Source: Methanoregula sp. (lineage in GTDB: Archaea; Halobacteriota; Methanomicrobia; Methanomicrobiales; Methanospirillaceae). From it: 64,000 nucleotides of DNA. Within the stretch, counting starts at the first letter, position 1, and every line of letters starts with the position of its first letter. The notes beneath the pieces are model-generated. The model was not told the DNA's origin. It saw only the letters and a program-made list of their open reading frames with translations, and made no database searches. Shown piece by piece: positions 33,292 through 42,487 of this stretch. Where the stretch lies: contig JAPKXY010000040.1 of assembly GCA_026394605.1 (NCBI GenBank), forward strand, positions 1 through 64,000. The letters are read 5' to 3'. The position numbers and the translations under genes were made by a program.

Positions 33292-33930
33292 TCACTTCGC
33301 CCTCGGTTTGCGCACAGCCCGTTCCTTCACAGTCCGTTCCTTCTTTTCTGCAGGCTGCTCTTTGTCTTTTCCCTTCTCTTTCTCCTGGTTCATGTCCTCT
33401 TCGAGCCAGAGTGCGGTGCCAAGGCCGGCCTGGCGCATCGTCAGCCCGATCTTGCTGTCCCGGGGCTCGCGTTCATTTAAGCTCAGGGTCACCACGCGGG
33501 CGCGGACAGCATCGCCCACACCGATAAAGCGTTTGGACTCCTGGCAGATGAGCCGTGCGTTCTTCTCGTCGAAGTTGATGTACTCATCGGAGATCTGGCT
33601 CACGTGGAGCATGGCATCGATGGGGCCAAGCGATATGAAAGCGCCAAAACTCGTTGTTTCCACCACAACGCCCTCGATCACTTCCTGCAGCGCAAGGCGC
33701 AGCACGAGGGCCTCGAACTTCACATAGTAATAGACGCCGCCGTCGCCGGGTACAATCTCTCCTTCGCCGACTTCAAGCACCCTCGTGACGCAGATAAAGA
33801 TCCCGATCTCCTTGTCAATACTCCCCTCCAGATGCTCCTGTAAGACATCCAGAAGAACCTTCTCGAGATTTTCACCGAGACGGATGGGGGGCACCCTCAC
33901 TTTATCATCCAACCGGACTTTATAGTACAT
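33292..33930 (-). CDS. rpoE: RNA polymerase subunit Rpo7 (RpoE')
   Basis: 212 residues. The N-terminal RNP-like domain begins MYYKVRLDDKVRVPPIRLGE and the S1/OB domain spans residues 80-160 (VVVETTSFGAFISLGPIDAM, HVSQISDEY). It forms the polymerase stalk with Rpo4. The last 40 residues are a charged Lys/Glu tail, longer than usual. It sits between the PIN protein and Spt4, as in most euryarchaea. Confidence 0.95.
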   Translation of the reverse strand: MYYKVRLDDKVRVPPIRLGENLEKVLLDVLQEHLEGSIDKEIGIFICVTRVLEVGEGEIVPGDGGVYYYVKFEALVLRLALQEVIEGVVVETTSFGAFISLGPIDAMLHVSQISDEYINFDEKNARLICQESKRFIGVGDAVRARVVTLSLNEREPRDSKIGLTMRQAGLGTALWLEEDMNQEKEKGKDKEQPAEKKERTVKERAVRKPRAK

Positions 33931-33939
33931 GACAATCCC

Positions 33940-34323
33940 CTAACTCTGTATCAGTTCCAGTCTTTTCTGTTTTCTCATGGATATAACACCAATGCCCCGG
34001 GACAGCAGCGTCTCCCGCACGTGCCGGTCATTGGTCACTACCAGGCAGCCGTTTTCTTGGGCATAGTGTACCACCTGTTCATCGACGGTGTCGGGTGCCG
34101 GTTCTGGTACCTGGACGGTTGTGCACTGGTGTGCAATACCAAGAGCAAACCGCGCAGCAGCGGCATCTCTTCCTCTTCCGGAGGAAATTTTTGCAAGTTC
34201 TTTTACCACGCTCTCAAGCACGAGCGGTTCGAACGCACCGACCAGCTGGCGCAGTTCATCGAACAGATCGATGGAAAACTGTGCCGGCATCATAAGCGCG
34301 TTGGCGTCGAGGAGTACTTTCAC
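33940..34323 (-). CDS. PIN-domain ribonuclease (FCF1/Utp24-like)
   Basis: 127 residues from GTG 34323, which overlaps the aIF2-gamma TGA (GTGA). The PIN acidic residues are visible: VKVLLDANALMMPAQF (first Asp), LESVVKELAKI (Glu), DEQVVHYAQENGCLVVTNDR (Asp cluster). The gene order aIF2-gamma - PIN - Rpo7 is conserved and supports a role in rRNA processing rather than a toxin. The longer open frame to 34407 overlaps aIF2-gamma and is not used. Confidence 0.88.
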   Translation of the reverse strand: MKVLLDANALMMPAQFSIDLFDELRQLVGAFEPLVLESVVKELAKISSGRGRDAAAARFALGIAHQCTTVQVPEPAPDTVDEQVVHYAQENGCLVVTNDRHVRETLLSRGIGVISMRKQKRLELIQS

Positions 34324-35555
34324 TCGACTAAAACGCCCATGCCGATCAGGCGCCAGCGTGCTCCCACCTGCCGGCTGATTGCGATCCGTGCCCCCAGTTC
34401 CACACATACCGGTCGCTTCAGGGAAATCTCAATGGCGTCTTTTTTTGTGTTGGCGACAATGCCTACGGTAACCGCGGTACCCACCGAGAGCATCAGCGGT
34501 TCGTTGAATTTCAGCGGTTCGATCGCGAGCTCGCTTGTCACTCCCACAATGCGCTCCATCAGGGTGACGCGGCACCTGATCCGGTCCCAGACCGGCGGCA
34601 GCGTATCAGGGTGACCGGCTACCTGCCCGGCAAGCGCGTCGCTTTTTGTGAGTGCCGGGTCAAGTCTCGTCCCGACTCCCAGGAGGCCGCCCGGTGTTGC
34701 TTCTGCAACCCTGGTGGAGCCGGCATTGATCGAGATGATCGTTGTTGTGATTGGTATCCATTTGATCCGGTTCTCGACCTGCAGTTGCCGCCCCGGGCGG
34801 ATCTCGATCTCCTCGTCCTGACGGAGAATCCCTCGGATCAGGGATCCCCCGATGACGCCGCCTTTCACTTCCCTCCAGTTGCACCCGGGTTTGTTCACAT
34901 CAAACGACCGGGCGATCAGCATCAGGGGCTCTGCATCCGGGTCGCGCACAGGTTCCGGGATCGCTGCGTCAAGTGCCTGCACGAGCGCTCCCACGCTGAT
35001 CCCCTTCTGGGCGGAGACGGGGATGATCGCCGCGTGCTCGGCAATTGTGCCTTTGATGAACGATTTGATCTGCTTGTGGTTCTCGATCGCTTCCTTCTGG
35101 CTCACCACATCGATCTTATTCTGGACGATCACGATCTTGTTGATGCCGACAAGTTCCAGCGCCATCAGGTGCTCCTTGGTCTGCGGCTGCGGGCACTTCT
35201 CGGATGCAGATATGACAAGCATCGCCCCGTCCATCAGTGCCGAGCCGGAGAGCATTGTTGCCATGAGGGTCTCGTGCCCCGGTGCATCTACAAAGGATAC
35301 GGATCGAAACGGCGTCCCTGTGCCTCCGCAGACCGGGCAGACAGCCTTGGTTGAGTAGGCATCCGCTCCCTCGCACGATCCGCACCGGTAGAATGTTGCG
35401 TCCGCGTATCCCAGCCGGATGGAGATGCCGCGCTTGACCTCCTCGCTGTGCCGGTCTGTCCATGTCCCGGTGATCGCGTTGACAAGCGTGGTCTTGCCAT
35501 GGTCGACATGGCCCACCACCCCGATATTGACGCTGGGAATTGTCACATCATGCAC
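34320..35555 (-). CDS. Translation initiation factor aIF2 subunit gamma
   Basis: 411 residues. GTPase motifs: G1 GHVDHGKTT (residues 15-23), G3 DAPGHE, G4 VQNKIDVV. A zinc knuckle (FYRCGSC...KAVCPVCGGTG) follows switch I, as in all aIF2-gamma. Domains II and III are beta barrels. It delivers Met-tRNAi to the small subunit. First gene of the minus-strand operon running to L40e. Confidence 0.97.
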   Translation of the reverse strand: MHDVTIPSVNIGVVGHVDHGKTTLVNAITGTWTDRHSEEVKRGISIRLGYADATFYRCGSCEGADAYSTKAVCPVCGGTGTPFRSVSFVDAPGHETLMATMLSGSALMDGAMLVISASEKCPQPQTKEHLMALELVGINKIVIVQNKIDVVSQKEAIENHKQIKSFIKGTIAEHAAIIPVSAQKGISVGALVQALDAAIPEPVRDPDAEPLMLIARSFDVNKPGCNWREVKGGVIGGSLIRGILRQDEEIEIRPGRQLQVENRIKWIPITTTIISINAGSTRVAEATPGGLLGVGTRLDPALTKSDALAGQVAGHPDTLPPVWDRIRCRVTLMERIVGVTSELAIEPLKFNEPLMLSVGTAVTVGIVANTKKDAIEISLKRPVCVELGARIAISRQVGARWRLIGMGVLVE

Positions 35556-35762
35556 GTGGAATCGAACCTCCTTACTCTATTTATACCGATGATACTTATA
35601 CATAACCAGTCAGCCGGTCCCCGTCAAAAATTGCCGGAAATCCGAAATTGCATGCCCTGGTATACTCATCAAAAATCCCGCAAAAAATTCTTACCTGTTG
35701 CTACGAAAATGAGATCGAAATGTTAAAAATCACACAAAGAGAGATCAGGGTAGGGGTTCTGT

Positions 35763-36185
35763 ATGACCATTGATAGTGAGCTTTCCCGGATTGGCATATC
35801 GCTGCCCAAGCACCTTCTCGATCAGTTCGACCAGATCATCAACTACCGCGGCTACTCGTCGCGGTCTGAAGGGATCAGGGATGCGATCCGGAGCTATCTC
35901 CAGTATTATAAATGGATGGCAGATGTCAAGGGTGAACGGCAGGGGGTCATCACGATGATCTACGACCATGACCAGCGCGGGCTCCTCGTCGTGCTCACGG
36001 ATATCCAGCACGAATTCAAAAGCATCATCCAGGCATCGCTCCATGCCCATGTAACAGAATCGCGGTGCCTTGAAGTGATCCTGTTACGGGGTGATGGGGC
36101 GCAGATCAAGTCGTTTGCCGAGCGGCTGATGTCCCATAAAGGTGTGGAGTCGGTAAAACTGACAACAATCGGGCTGGAGGATTAA
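35763..36185 (+). CDS. nikR: Nickel-responsive regulator NikR
   Basis: 140 residues. N-terminal ribbon-helix-helix (ELSRIGISLPKHLLDQFDQI) followed by the ACT-like nickel-binding domain with HEFKSIIQASLHAHVTESRC, holding the histidine/cysteine ligands. It represses nickel uptake genes when Ni2+ is plentiful, important for a methanogen that needs F430 and NiFe hydrogenases. It is convergent with the DUF2098 gene and overlaps its end by four bases. Confidence 0.92.
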   Translation: MTIDSELSRIGISLPKHLLDQFDQIINYRGYSSRSEGIRDAIRSYLQYYKWMADVKGERQGVITMIYDHDQRGLLVVLTDIQHEFKSIIQASLHAHVTESRCLEVILLRGDGAQIKSFAERLMSHKGVESVKLTTIGLED

Positions 36186-36484
36186 CCCCCGCCCTCACAG
36201 CTCTGGTCGGTATTTTGTATGGCCTGTCGGAACTCGGAGCCGGCAGCGTATTCCCTTTCCTGTTCGATTATTTTTTTTGCATCCTCGATGATGGTCTTTT
36301 TTACCGTTTCGGTGTGATCAGCCGGTATCAGCTGGTCGATCCTGTAGAGAAGGTGCGTGGTATCCAGCTCGGCAAACGTGCCTCCCCGCACATTTTCGAT
36401 CCGCTGCACGGTGCCGGCAGTCCCCGTCCGCGGGTACCGGACCCGCATGCCCAACACGACTTCGTCCGCGTGCATACCTGACAA
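36182..36484 (-). CDS. DUF2098-family methanogen protein
   Basis: 100 residues. GMRVRYPRTGTAGTVQRIEN and GTFAELDTTHLLYRIDQLIP match the DUF2098 family, small beta-rich proteins found almost only in methanogens and unrelated to any known enzyme. The C-terminal third is a charged helix (KKTIIEDAKKIIEQEREY). Function unknown. Confidence 0.82.
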   Translation of the reverse strand: MSGMHADEVVLGMRVRYPRTGTAGTVQRIENVRGGTFAELDTTHLLYRIDQLIPADHTETVKKTIIEDAKKIIEQEREYAAGSEFRQAIQNTDQSCEGGG

Positions 36485-36520
36485 TAGGTGCCGGCGGTTA
36501 TAAAGTTTCTTTCAAGGCAG

Positions 36521-37501
36521 TCAGATGACGAGTTTTTTGAGCAGCGAGACAACCTGCCGGGTGCTGTCGCGCGGGAGAACAGGGTCAGGTTCGGGGACAC
36601 GGATGGTTCCTTTCAGCGCTGAAAAGATCTGCCGGATCGCGTCCCCGTGCGAGGGGCCGTAACCGCCTTCGAGGACAAGGGCGAGCGGCATATCCACCGC
36701 TGTCATCAGGAGGGCCGTCAAAAGACCAAAATCCGCCGGCACCAGCCGCATCCCGCTGTGCGGGTCATCAGCAAGGGGATCCTGCCCGGCAGACACAATC
36801 AGCACCCCGGGTTGAAACCGCTCGATTGCCGGTACAAAAATATTCTCGAATACATACCGGTAATCGGCAATCCCGCACCCGGCGCGGAGCGGTGCGTTGA
36901 TCGTGTATCCCCTGCCGGCACCTTCACCTATTTCATCAACCCAGCCCGTGCGGGGGAAAATGTTGCCCTGGTGGACCGAACAGAAGAGAACGCGGTCGCT
37001 TGTGTAGAAGATCTTCTGCGTCCCGTTGCCGTGATGGAGATCCCAGTCAACGATCGCAACACGGTCTGCACGGTCAAGCGCCACCGACGCAGCAATCGCG
37101 GCATTGTTAAAGAGGCAGAACCCCATGGCACGATCGGGTTCCGCGTGATGACCGGGTGGCCTGACAAGAGCAAAGCAATGTTCCCCGTCCAGTGCACGGG
37201 TAACCGCCCCGATCGAGGCTCCGGCGGCATGCGCCGCCACAAAAAACGAGCGTGCAGTGATGTACGTATTATTGTCAAGGAAATGCGTCCCGCCATGGGA
37301 GCACATCTCGCGGATAAACCGTATATGAGACGGGTAATGGACCCGGCCAAGGTCATCGTCCGATGCTGCATCCGGCGGGTGTACGGGCACATCAGAAGGT
37401 ATGCCGGCAATCGCAGCGCGGAAACGGTTGCCGGACTCATCGTGGCGTTCCATGTCGTGATCGGAAAAGATGGAACCGGTAATGGCCCTGCACCCAGTCA
37501 T
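36521..37501 (-). CDS. Histone deacetylase-family amidohydrolase
   Basis: 326 residues. The HDAC core is intact: ALVRPPGHHAEPDRAMGFCL (charge-relay His pair), NNAAIAA, VDWDLHHGNGTQKIFY (zinc ligands Asp and His), SAGQDPLADDP (the usual SAGFDAH is here SAGQD) and LEGGYGPSHG. It should deacetylate lysines or small-molecule amines (AcuC/polyamine type). Methanomicrobiales encode histones, but the substrate here is unknown. Confidence 0.9.
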   Translation of the reverse strand: MTGCRAITGSIFSDHDMERHDESGNRFRAAIAGIPSDVPVHPPDAASDDDLGRVHYPSHIRFIREMCSHGGTHFLDNNTYITARSFFVAAHAAGASIGAVTRALDGEHCFALVRPPGHHAEPDRAMGFCLFNNAAIAASVALDRADRVAIVDWDLHHGNGTQKIFYTSDRVLFCSVHQGNIFPRTGWVDEIGEGAGRGYTINAPLRAGCGIADYRYVFENIFVPAIERFQPGVLIVSAGQDPLADDPHSGMRLVPADFGLLTALLMTAVDMPLALVLEGGYGPSHGDAIRQIFSALKGTIRVPEPDPVLPRDSTRQVVSLLKKLVI

Positions 37502-38021
37502 GGTCTGATTACCTAGGTATTGGTGTACGTCTGCCCTAAAGTGTTTGGCCTGATGGGGAAATAAAAAATGGTTTTTTTAAAAAAAATTTATTTTGGCTTT
37601 GTAGAAATGCTTGAGTACTACCAAAGACGTTCCTGGGGGCAACAGTCGTGCCTGTGGCAGGACTGATGGGAGAAACTTTTCCTGTAAAAAAAGTTTGGAC
37701 TTTTTCGCTGCGCCTCCGCCACTGTGGCACTTCGAACATATTCAATAAAAATATTTTTTTGCAGGCGTTCCGCATTTTAAAAATTGTCTGATGACAATTT
37801 TCTTGTGTTCCTTTGTCACATTTCCAAAATTGTTTTTTTTTCAATTTTCTTTAGTCTGCCCTGACTTTTTACGTCATGGCAGATTTCCCCCGCATCAGGA
37901 TAGACAGCCACGTGGTTTGTGCAAAAAAACACGGATCTCTGATATATGATCTCTTAAAAAAAATTCTAAAGAAAAAGAGGATTTTAACAGAGCCCGGCAA
38001 TTGATGATGTCTATAGAGCCG
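37502..38021. other. Intergenic stretch holding structured repeat copy 1
   Basis: No gene is seen. The open frame 37536-37844 (minus) shares a peptide with the second repeat copy only because the DNA is repeated. A poly-A/T tract flanks both sides. Confidence 0.6.
37595..37893 (+). repeat. Structured intergenic repeat, copy 1
   Basis: Shares, in order, GTAGAAATGCTTGA, GGGGGCA-CAGTCGTGCCTGTGGCAGGA-TGATGGGAGAA, TTTTCCTGT, AAGTTTGGACTTTTT, a hairpin, CTTG, and AGTC-GCCCTGAC-TTTT-GTCA-GGCAGA-TTCCCCC with the inverted copy at 60007-60210. Its hairpin AAAATTGTC-TGAT-GACAATTTT (37780-37801) is perfect. Copy 1 is about 90 bases longer, by an insertion around 37740-37775. Confidence 0.75.
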
Positions 38022-40625
38022 TCATGGTATGGTCAGGCCCTGCATCACGGCGTTCTCCGGCACATCAAACTCCCGGGAGGTGCCGGATATACGGTATTTA
38101 CCGGGTGCGTTGACCCCGTAGGGGTTCTGGCTCGTGGAGTAGGGCACGATGAACTCACCGTTGATGCTCTGCTGGCGGTAGGTGAACGGGCGCCCGGTAT
38201 TTGATACAAGGGCAATCTCAATGATCCCTTCACCTTTGATGTGCGCCCCCTGTACGTATTCAAAAACCTTGACGTACTTGAGATCGGGTGTTTTGGCAGC
38301 AAAGACATTGGTGGGCGATTCGTGGACGAGCCGGTAGTGACGGAGAGCCGGAACAGTATCAACGGGAAGGACAATCACAGGACTCAGGACGGTAGCATGG
38401 GTACCCTCCTGCGCCTTTTGGTTATACTGCCCTGCTTTTACCTTCGCGTCTGATACATTCATGGCATCCGCATAGGTAATCACAGGCATGGAAAGGCTGG
38501 ATTGCGAAGGATCGGCATATTCGATATAATAAGCAGAGGTTGGATAGGTGAGGGAGCCGTCAAAATTGTGGAGACGGGAGACCATGGTGGTAAAATACTT
38601 CTGGTTGATTAACTGGATCCCTACGAGCTGGTTTGGATCATCCTGGCCCGGTGTAAAAAATGCCTCGACATAGGGCGAGATACCCAGTGTTGTGTTAGCC
38701 CACGTTGCCATTGCCCAGAACTTACCATTGGGAACACCATCCATCTCGATATCGGTGACGACAAAGCGGGTGCCGAGAGCATCGAGGATTGTGTTGGCAG
38801 AGTCTTCAGAGGTTGATACAAAGTACGCGGCAGATCCGTTTGGCCCTGCCACCCCCTGCTGGAACGGGTTGGCATTGGGAATCCGTTGTGCGATGTACGT
38901 GATCATGTGCCCGTAGTCCCACCATGACATGACGCCATAGGATCCGGCGGGATACCTGAATGTCTTTTTATCATAGATCGTAAAGTAATTCACACCGGTA
39001 TCCGGTGTATTGTTTCCCATCCATTCCAGTGATTCGCGCCAGTCCCCGTTCATCCGGATTGCATTGCCGGATGAATTGGCGTAACTGTATAATGATGAGG
39101 TGTACACAAAAAGCATGACAAGGGCTGCGGTAATGACAACAAGACCGATGTACAGGTAGTTCGGTCCGGCAGAACGGGCGGATTTTTTCTGGCCTTTTTT
39201 CTGTTTTTTCCCTTTTGAGGGTCCCTCGTTTGCCCCCTCTTTTTCCCTTGGGGTACTGGCATCAGGCTCGAGTGCCGTTGCAAGGCGTGCCAGGTCTGCC
39301 CATCCATAATCAATGACAAAATAGACACATACTGCCGAGAGCAGTGCAATGTTGATCGCGAGGTAATACTCGTACCTGATATGCTGCCACGTGGAATAGA
39401 ACATGACAAGCGACCACACAAGGGCAAACATCTGGTGCGGGTGCTCTTCTTTTATATTATTGTATACCATCACGAGTGCCCCGCCGGCAAAGAGCAGGAG
39501 CCCGTAATTGAACGTAAACCAGGCAAGATCGGCACTCCACCCCCGTGCCTCCTGCACGGTATTTGTCACTGCTGCCTGGCCGAAGAATGATATCAGGTTG
39601 TTAATAAGCAGGTTATATACTTCAGGGCTGACCAGGAATAGTACTGTGCCAAAGGCAATCGCAATGCCTGCAAGTACCGCAGGAAAATAGAATCTATCTT
39701 TTCCTTTAAGGTACCGAGAAATCCCATACAGCATCCATGTCCAGCCGATCAGTCCGAGGTATGCATAGACATGGCCGATTGAATACAGGCTCAAATCAAG
39801 GCCCGGATGTTTTATTCCAAAGATAAAAAGCCCGATGATAACTATCGAAAATATGAGTGTGTTGATGACAGCCAGATATTTACAGGAACGATCCTGAAAG
39901 AAATTGATGACTGACTGGATGAGGGTGAAGATTGCGATGATCAACGCGAACAGGATCATGGTGGGCATCGTGAAAAGCCCTAAAAGATAGGCGATACCGG
40001 CGAAGCAGGAACAGAGCAGGGTCGTTTTCAGAGTTTCCGGTTTTTTGAGGTCAAAGTCCTGCTCTTTTGCCGCCAGGATCGCGTACATAAAGAACAGACA
40101 GAAGATCGTGGAAAAAAATACTTCTGCGATATGGTGGTCCATATAGCCATAAAAGGACCGGTAAAAGAACTGTCCCGAAACAACTGCAGTAAATCCCGCT
40201 GCCAGAATGCCGGTCTTTGCGTCCCCGCAGGTCTTGCCGATGAAATACATAACCGGCACGAGTGCTGTTGCCATCAGAGGAGGTACCAGCAACCCGGTTG
40301 CGATGATTTCGGGGCGTGTGGAGGCACCGATGATCTTGCATACGATGGCAATGAGGGTGGGAAAGAGCGGCCCCCAGTATATCGTCGACCCGGTGGGGTA
40401 CAGGGTCATCACATCAAACCAGTTGTATGTGGGAAAGTTTGCAAGGATCTGTTCGACCTGCCGCAGGTTGTAGAGGGGGTCGTCACTACCAACAACCGTG
40501 AGGATGTCCGACGTCCCCAGGTTGAACATGGGGATCAGGCGCAGCCAGAGGGCAAAGAGCGAAAAGATGGTGATAAGGCCAATAATAATATACATTGTAT
40601 GGTTCTTGTGTTGGAGGGGTGTCAT
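38022..40625 (-). CDS. aglB: Oligosaccharyltransferase AglB (STT3 family)
   Basis: 867 residues. The first 450 residues contain about a dozen transmembrane helices, with the DxD-like loop GSDDPLYNLRQVEQILANFP near residue 45. After a charged cytosolic segment (about 445-475) and another helix comes the exposed domain with the catalytic-site motif SWWDYGHMI near residue 570. It transfers lipid-linked glycans to Asn in N-x-S/T of exported proteins such as the S-layer. It ends the glycan operon: GlmM, GlmU-like x2, GlmS, acyltransferase, glycosyltransferase, AglB. Confidence 0.95.
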   Translation of the reverse strand: MTPLQHKNHTMYIIIGLITIFSLFALWLRLIPMFNLGTSDILTVVGSDDPLYNLRQVEQILANFPTYNWFDVMTLYPTGSTIYWGPLFPTLIAIVCKIIGASTRPEIIATGLLVPPLMATALVPVMYFIGKTCGDAKTGILAAGFTAVVSGQFFYRSFYGYMDHHIAEVFFSTIFCLFFMYAILAAKEQDFDLKKPETLKTTLLCSCFAGIAYLLGLFTMPTMILFALIIAIFTLIQSVINFFQDRSCKYLAVINTLIFSIVIIGLFIFGIKHPGLDLSLYSIGHVYAYLGLIGWTWMLYGISRYLKGKDRFYFPAVLAGIAIAFGTVLFLVSPEVYNLLINNLISFFGQAAVTNTVQEARGWSADLAWFTFNYGLLLFAGGALVMVYNNIKEEHPHQMFALVWSLVMFYSTWQHIRYEYYLAINIALLSAVCVYFVIDYGWADLARLATALEPDASTPREKEGANEGPSKGKKQKKGQKKSARSAGPNYLYIGLVVITAALVMLFVYTSSLYSYANSSGNAIRMNGDWRESLEWMGNNTPDTGVNYFTIYDKKTFRYPAGSYGVMSWWDYGHMITYIAQRIPNANPFQQGVAGPNGSAAYFVSTSEDSANTILDALGTRFVVTDIEMDGVPNGKFWAMATWANTTLGISPYVEAFFTPGQDDPNQLVGIQLINQKYFTTMVSRLHNFDGSLTYPTSAYYIEYADPSQSSLSMPVITYADAMNVSDAKVKAGQYNQKAQEGTHATVLSPVIVLPVDTVPALRHYRLVHESPTNVFAAKTPDLKYVKVFEYVQGAHIKGEGIIEIALVSNTGRPFTYRQQSINGEFIVPYSTSQNPYGVNAPGKYRISGTSREFDVPENAVMQGLTIP

Positions 40626-40689
40626 CAGATCATCCTGCTGGTGTATGATGTTTCTGCCGAGACCACAAATAAATTTGGATAATAAAACT

Positions 40690-41823
40690 TCAGACCATGC
40701 TTGTTAGTAATGTTTCAAACTGCCGGGCTTTCTCTTTCCAGCTGTCGTGTTCGAGATTGATGCTGAACTTAACAGGGTAGTCAATAAGAGATTTAATGCA
40801 GTCGATAAATTCAGCCTGGGTCCTGTACACAAAGAGGTTGGGACCCCCTATCTTGATCACATCGGGAATAGGGCGCATCACGATCGGTTTGCCGCACGCG
40901 GAGTACTCAAAAAATTTATTGGGAAGGGCGATATCGAGCCACTGTGGGGGTGACAGGGGTATCGTGCAGGCGTCCATGCAGGCAATATACTCAGGGAGCT
41001 CTTCATACGGTTTTGTTCCGGTGAATATCACGTGATCCTTGAGACCAAGATTGATTGCCAGTTGTGAAAGTTCATTCAGGTACCGGGTAAATAACGACCC
41101 CCCGACAATAAGGAGTTTTGTGTTCCTATGGTATGCTATGATTGCAGGGAGTGATCGGATTATCTCGTCGATTGCATACCAGCGCTCGATACTTCCGCAA
41201 AACCCGATCACAAAATCGTCCGGTTCAATCCCGAGTTCTGTACGTTTTGAAAACCCATCCCTTGGCGTGAATAAGCCGGTGTCAACCCCGTTGGTGATCA
41301 GGTCTGCATCAAAACCAAGGGTTTTGAGTTTTTCGACGAGCGAAGGCGACACTGTTGTGATTCTGTCGCTGTTGCGCAGGTTGTGGTGTGTAATCCAAAA
41401 GACAACCTTACGCACTGTCCACTGGAGCATGCGGTTCTTGACATACGAAGCCGCCGAGTCGGGAAACCAGTCTTTGAGATCGAAAATAACGGGAACATTG
41501 AATTTTTTTGCTGCATGGATTACCGCGGTCCCGGCAAGTACATTGGCGGCAACCACGATATCGATCCTTTCATCCCTGATAATTCTTTTAAACGTATGAA
41601 AATGGTAGGGTGCATTCAACGTGTAATGGAGCACCGGGTTTTTGCATGGGAACTGCGTCGCTTCGTGCACGATCAATCTTGTAGCACGTTCCGTACCCCT
41701 GCTGACATGAAAATGGGGGACATGCACCTCATGGCGTGTTGCAAGTTCTTCAAATATGTTATGGTGGCGCGACAGGATGGGATGGTGGATATAATCCTGT
41801 GTGGAGACGAGAAGGATTTTCAT
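40690..41823 (-). CDS. GT-B family glycosyltransferase
   Basis: 377 residues. The N-terminal Rossmann domain opens MKILLVSTQDYIHHPILSRH. The C-terminal nucleotide-sugar domain holds FVIGFCGSIERWYAIDEIIR, TKLLIVGGSLFTRYL, VIFTGTKPYEELPEYIACMD and ALPNKFFEYSACGKPIVMR, the last matching the EX7E-type donor site of family GT4. It probably adds a sugar to the lipid-linked glycan that AglB transfers. Acceptor and donor cannot be told. Confidence 0.9.
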   Translation of the reverse strand: MKILLVSTQDYIHHPILSRHHNIFEELATRHEVHVPHFHVSRGTERATRLIVHEATQFPCKNPVLHYTLNAPYHFHTFKRIIRDERIDIVVAANVLAGTAVIHAAKKFNVPVIFDLKDWFPDSAASYVKNRMLQWTVRKVVFWITHHNLRNSDRITTVSPSLVEKLKTLGFDADLITNGVDTGLFTPRDGFSKRTELGIEPDDFVIGFCGSIERWYAIDEIIRSLPAIIAYHRNTKLLIVGGSLFTRYLNELSQLAINLGLKDHVIFTGTKPYEELPEYIACMDACTIPLSPPQWLDIALPNKFFEYSACGKPIVMRPIPDVIKIGGPNLFVYRTQAEFIDCIKSLIDYPVKFSINLEHDSWKEKARQFETLLTSMV

Positions 41824-41890
41824 ACTATCCTTATCCCTGCATGGGTCTGGGTGCCGGATTTTTGCATGGGACGTATGTATAATTATGCGG

Positions 41891-42487
41891 TCATTTTGTG
41901 CTCATCGCTCCTGGCAGGTCCCTGATCTTTGCCGGCACACCGATGGCAAGTTTATGGGGGGGAACATCCCGTGTCACAATCGCCCCTGCAGCTACAAGGG
42001 CACCTTCCCCGATGCAAATACCGGGGAGGATGGTTGCATTTGCGCCGACAGCCACCCCATCGGAAAGTGTCGGTCCCTGCAAACCGCCGATCCTTTTGGG
42101 GGGATACCGGTCGTTGGTGAGAATGGTGTTGGGCCCGATAAACACCCGGTTCCCAATGGTGGTGTCTGTCGGGATGTAGACCAGGCTCTGGAGGTTGACA
42201 TCGTCGCCGATGGTGGTCTCGCCCTCAATGATGGATGCCGTCCCGACAGAAACACGGTCGCCAACCCGTGTCTTTTCACGGATCAGCACGTTATGTCCGC
42301 AGGAAAAGTCATTGCCGATGGAAACATCGCAGTAGATGATCGTGCCGGATCTGATGATGGCACGGTCCCCGATAGTAACGCCGGAAAATCCGGTTTTGTT
42401 GAGGTTTTCACGCGATGGAAACCCCAGCGTCACCGGTTCAAAGACCTGTGCTCCGGCACCGATTCTGTTAATCCCGTATTCAATCAT
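41891..42487 (-). CDS. Left-handed beta-helix acyltransferase
   Basis: 198 residues composed of hexapeptide repeats (e.g. [40 protein letters not shown]). The general base histidine is likely in CGHNVLI. It resembles N-acetyltransferases acting on amino sugars (WbpD/DapH-like). It overlaps the GlmS stop by four bases (ATGA) and so is co-expressed with UDP-GlcNAc synthesis, suggesting a role in making an N-acylated amino sugar. Confidence 0.85.
   Translation of the reverse strand: MIEYGINRIGAGAQVFEPVTLGFPSRENLNKTGFSGVTIGDRAIIRSGTIIYCDVSIGNDFSCGHNVLIREKTRVGDRVSVGTASIIEGETTIGDDVNLQSLVYIPTDTTIGNRVFIGPNTILTNDRYPPKRIGGLQGPTLSDGVAVGANATILPGICIGEGALVAAGAIVTRDVPPHKLAIGVPAKIRDLPGAMSTK

Noticed and set aside
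37536-37844. Open frame whose peptide resembles one at 60023-60961 (SPI.PATGTT.AP)
   Set aside because: The similarity comes from the repeated non-coding DNA element on the opposite strand, not from a gene.
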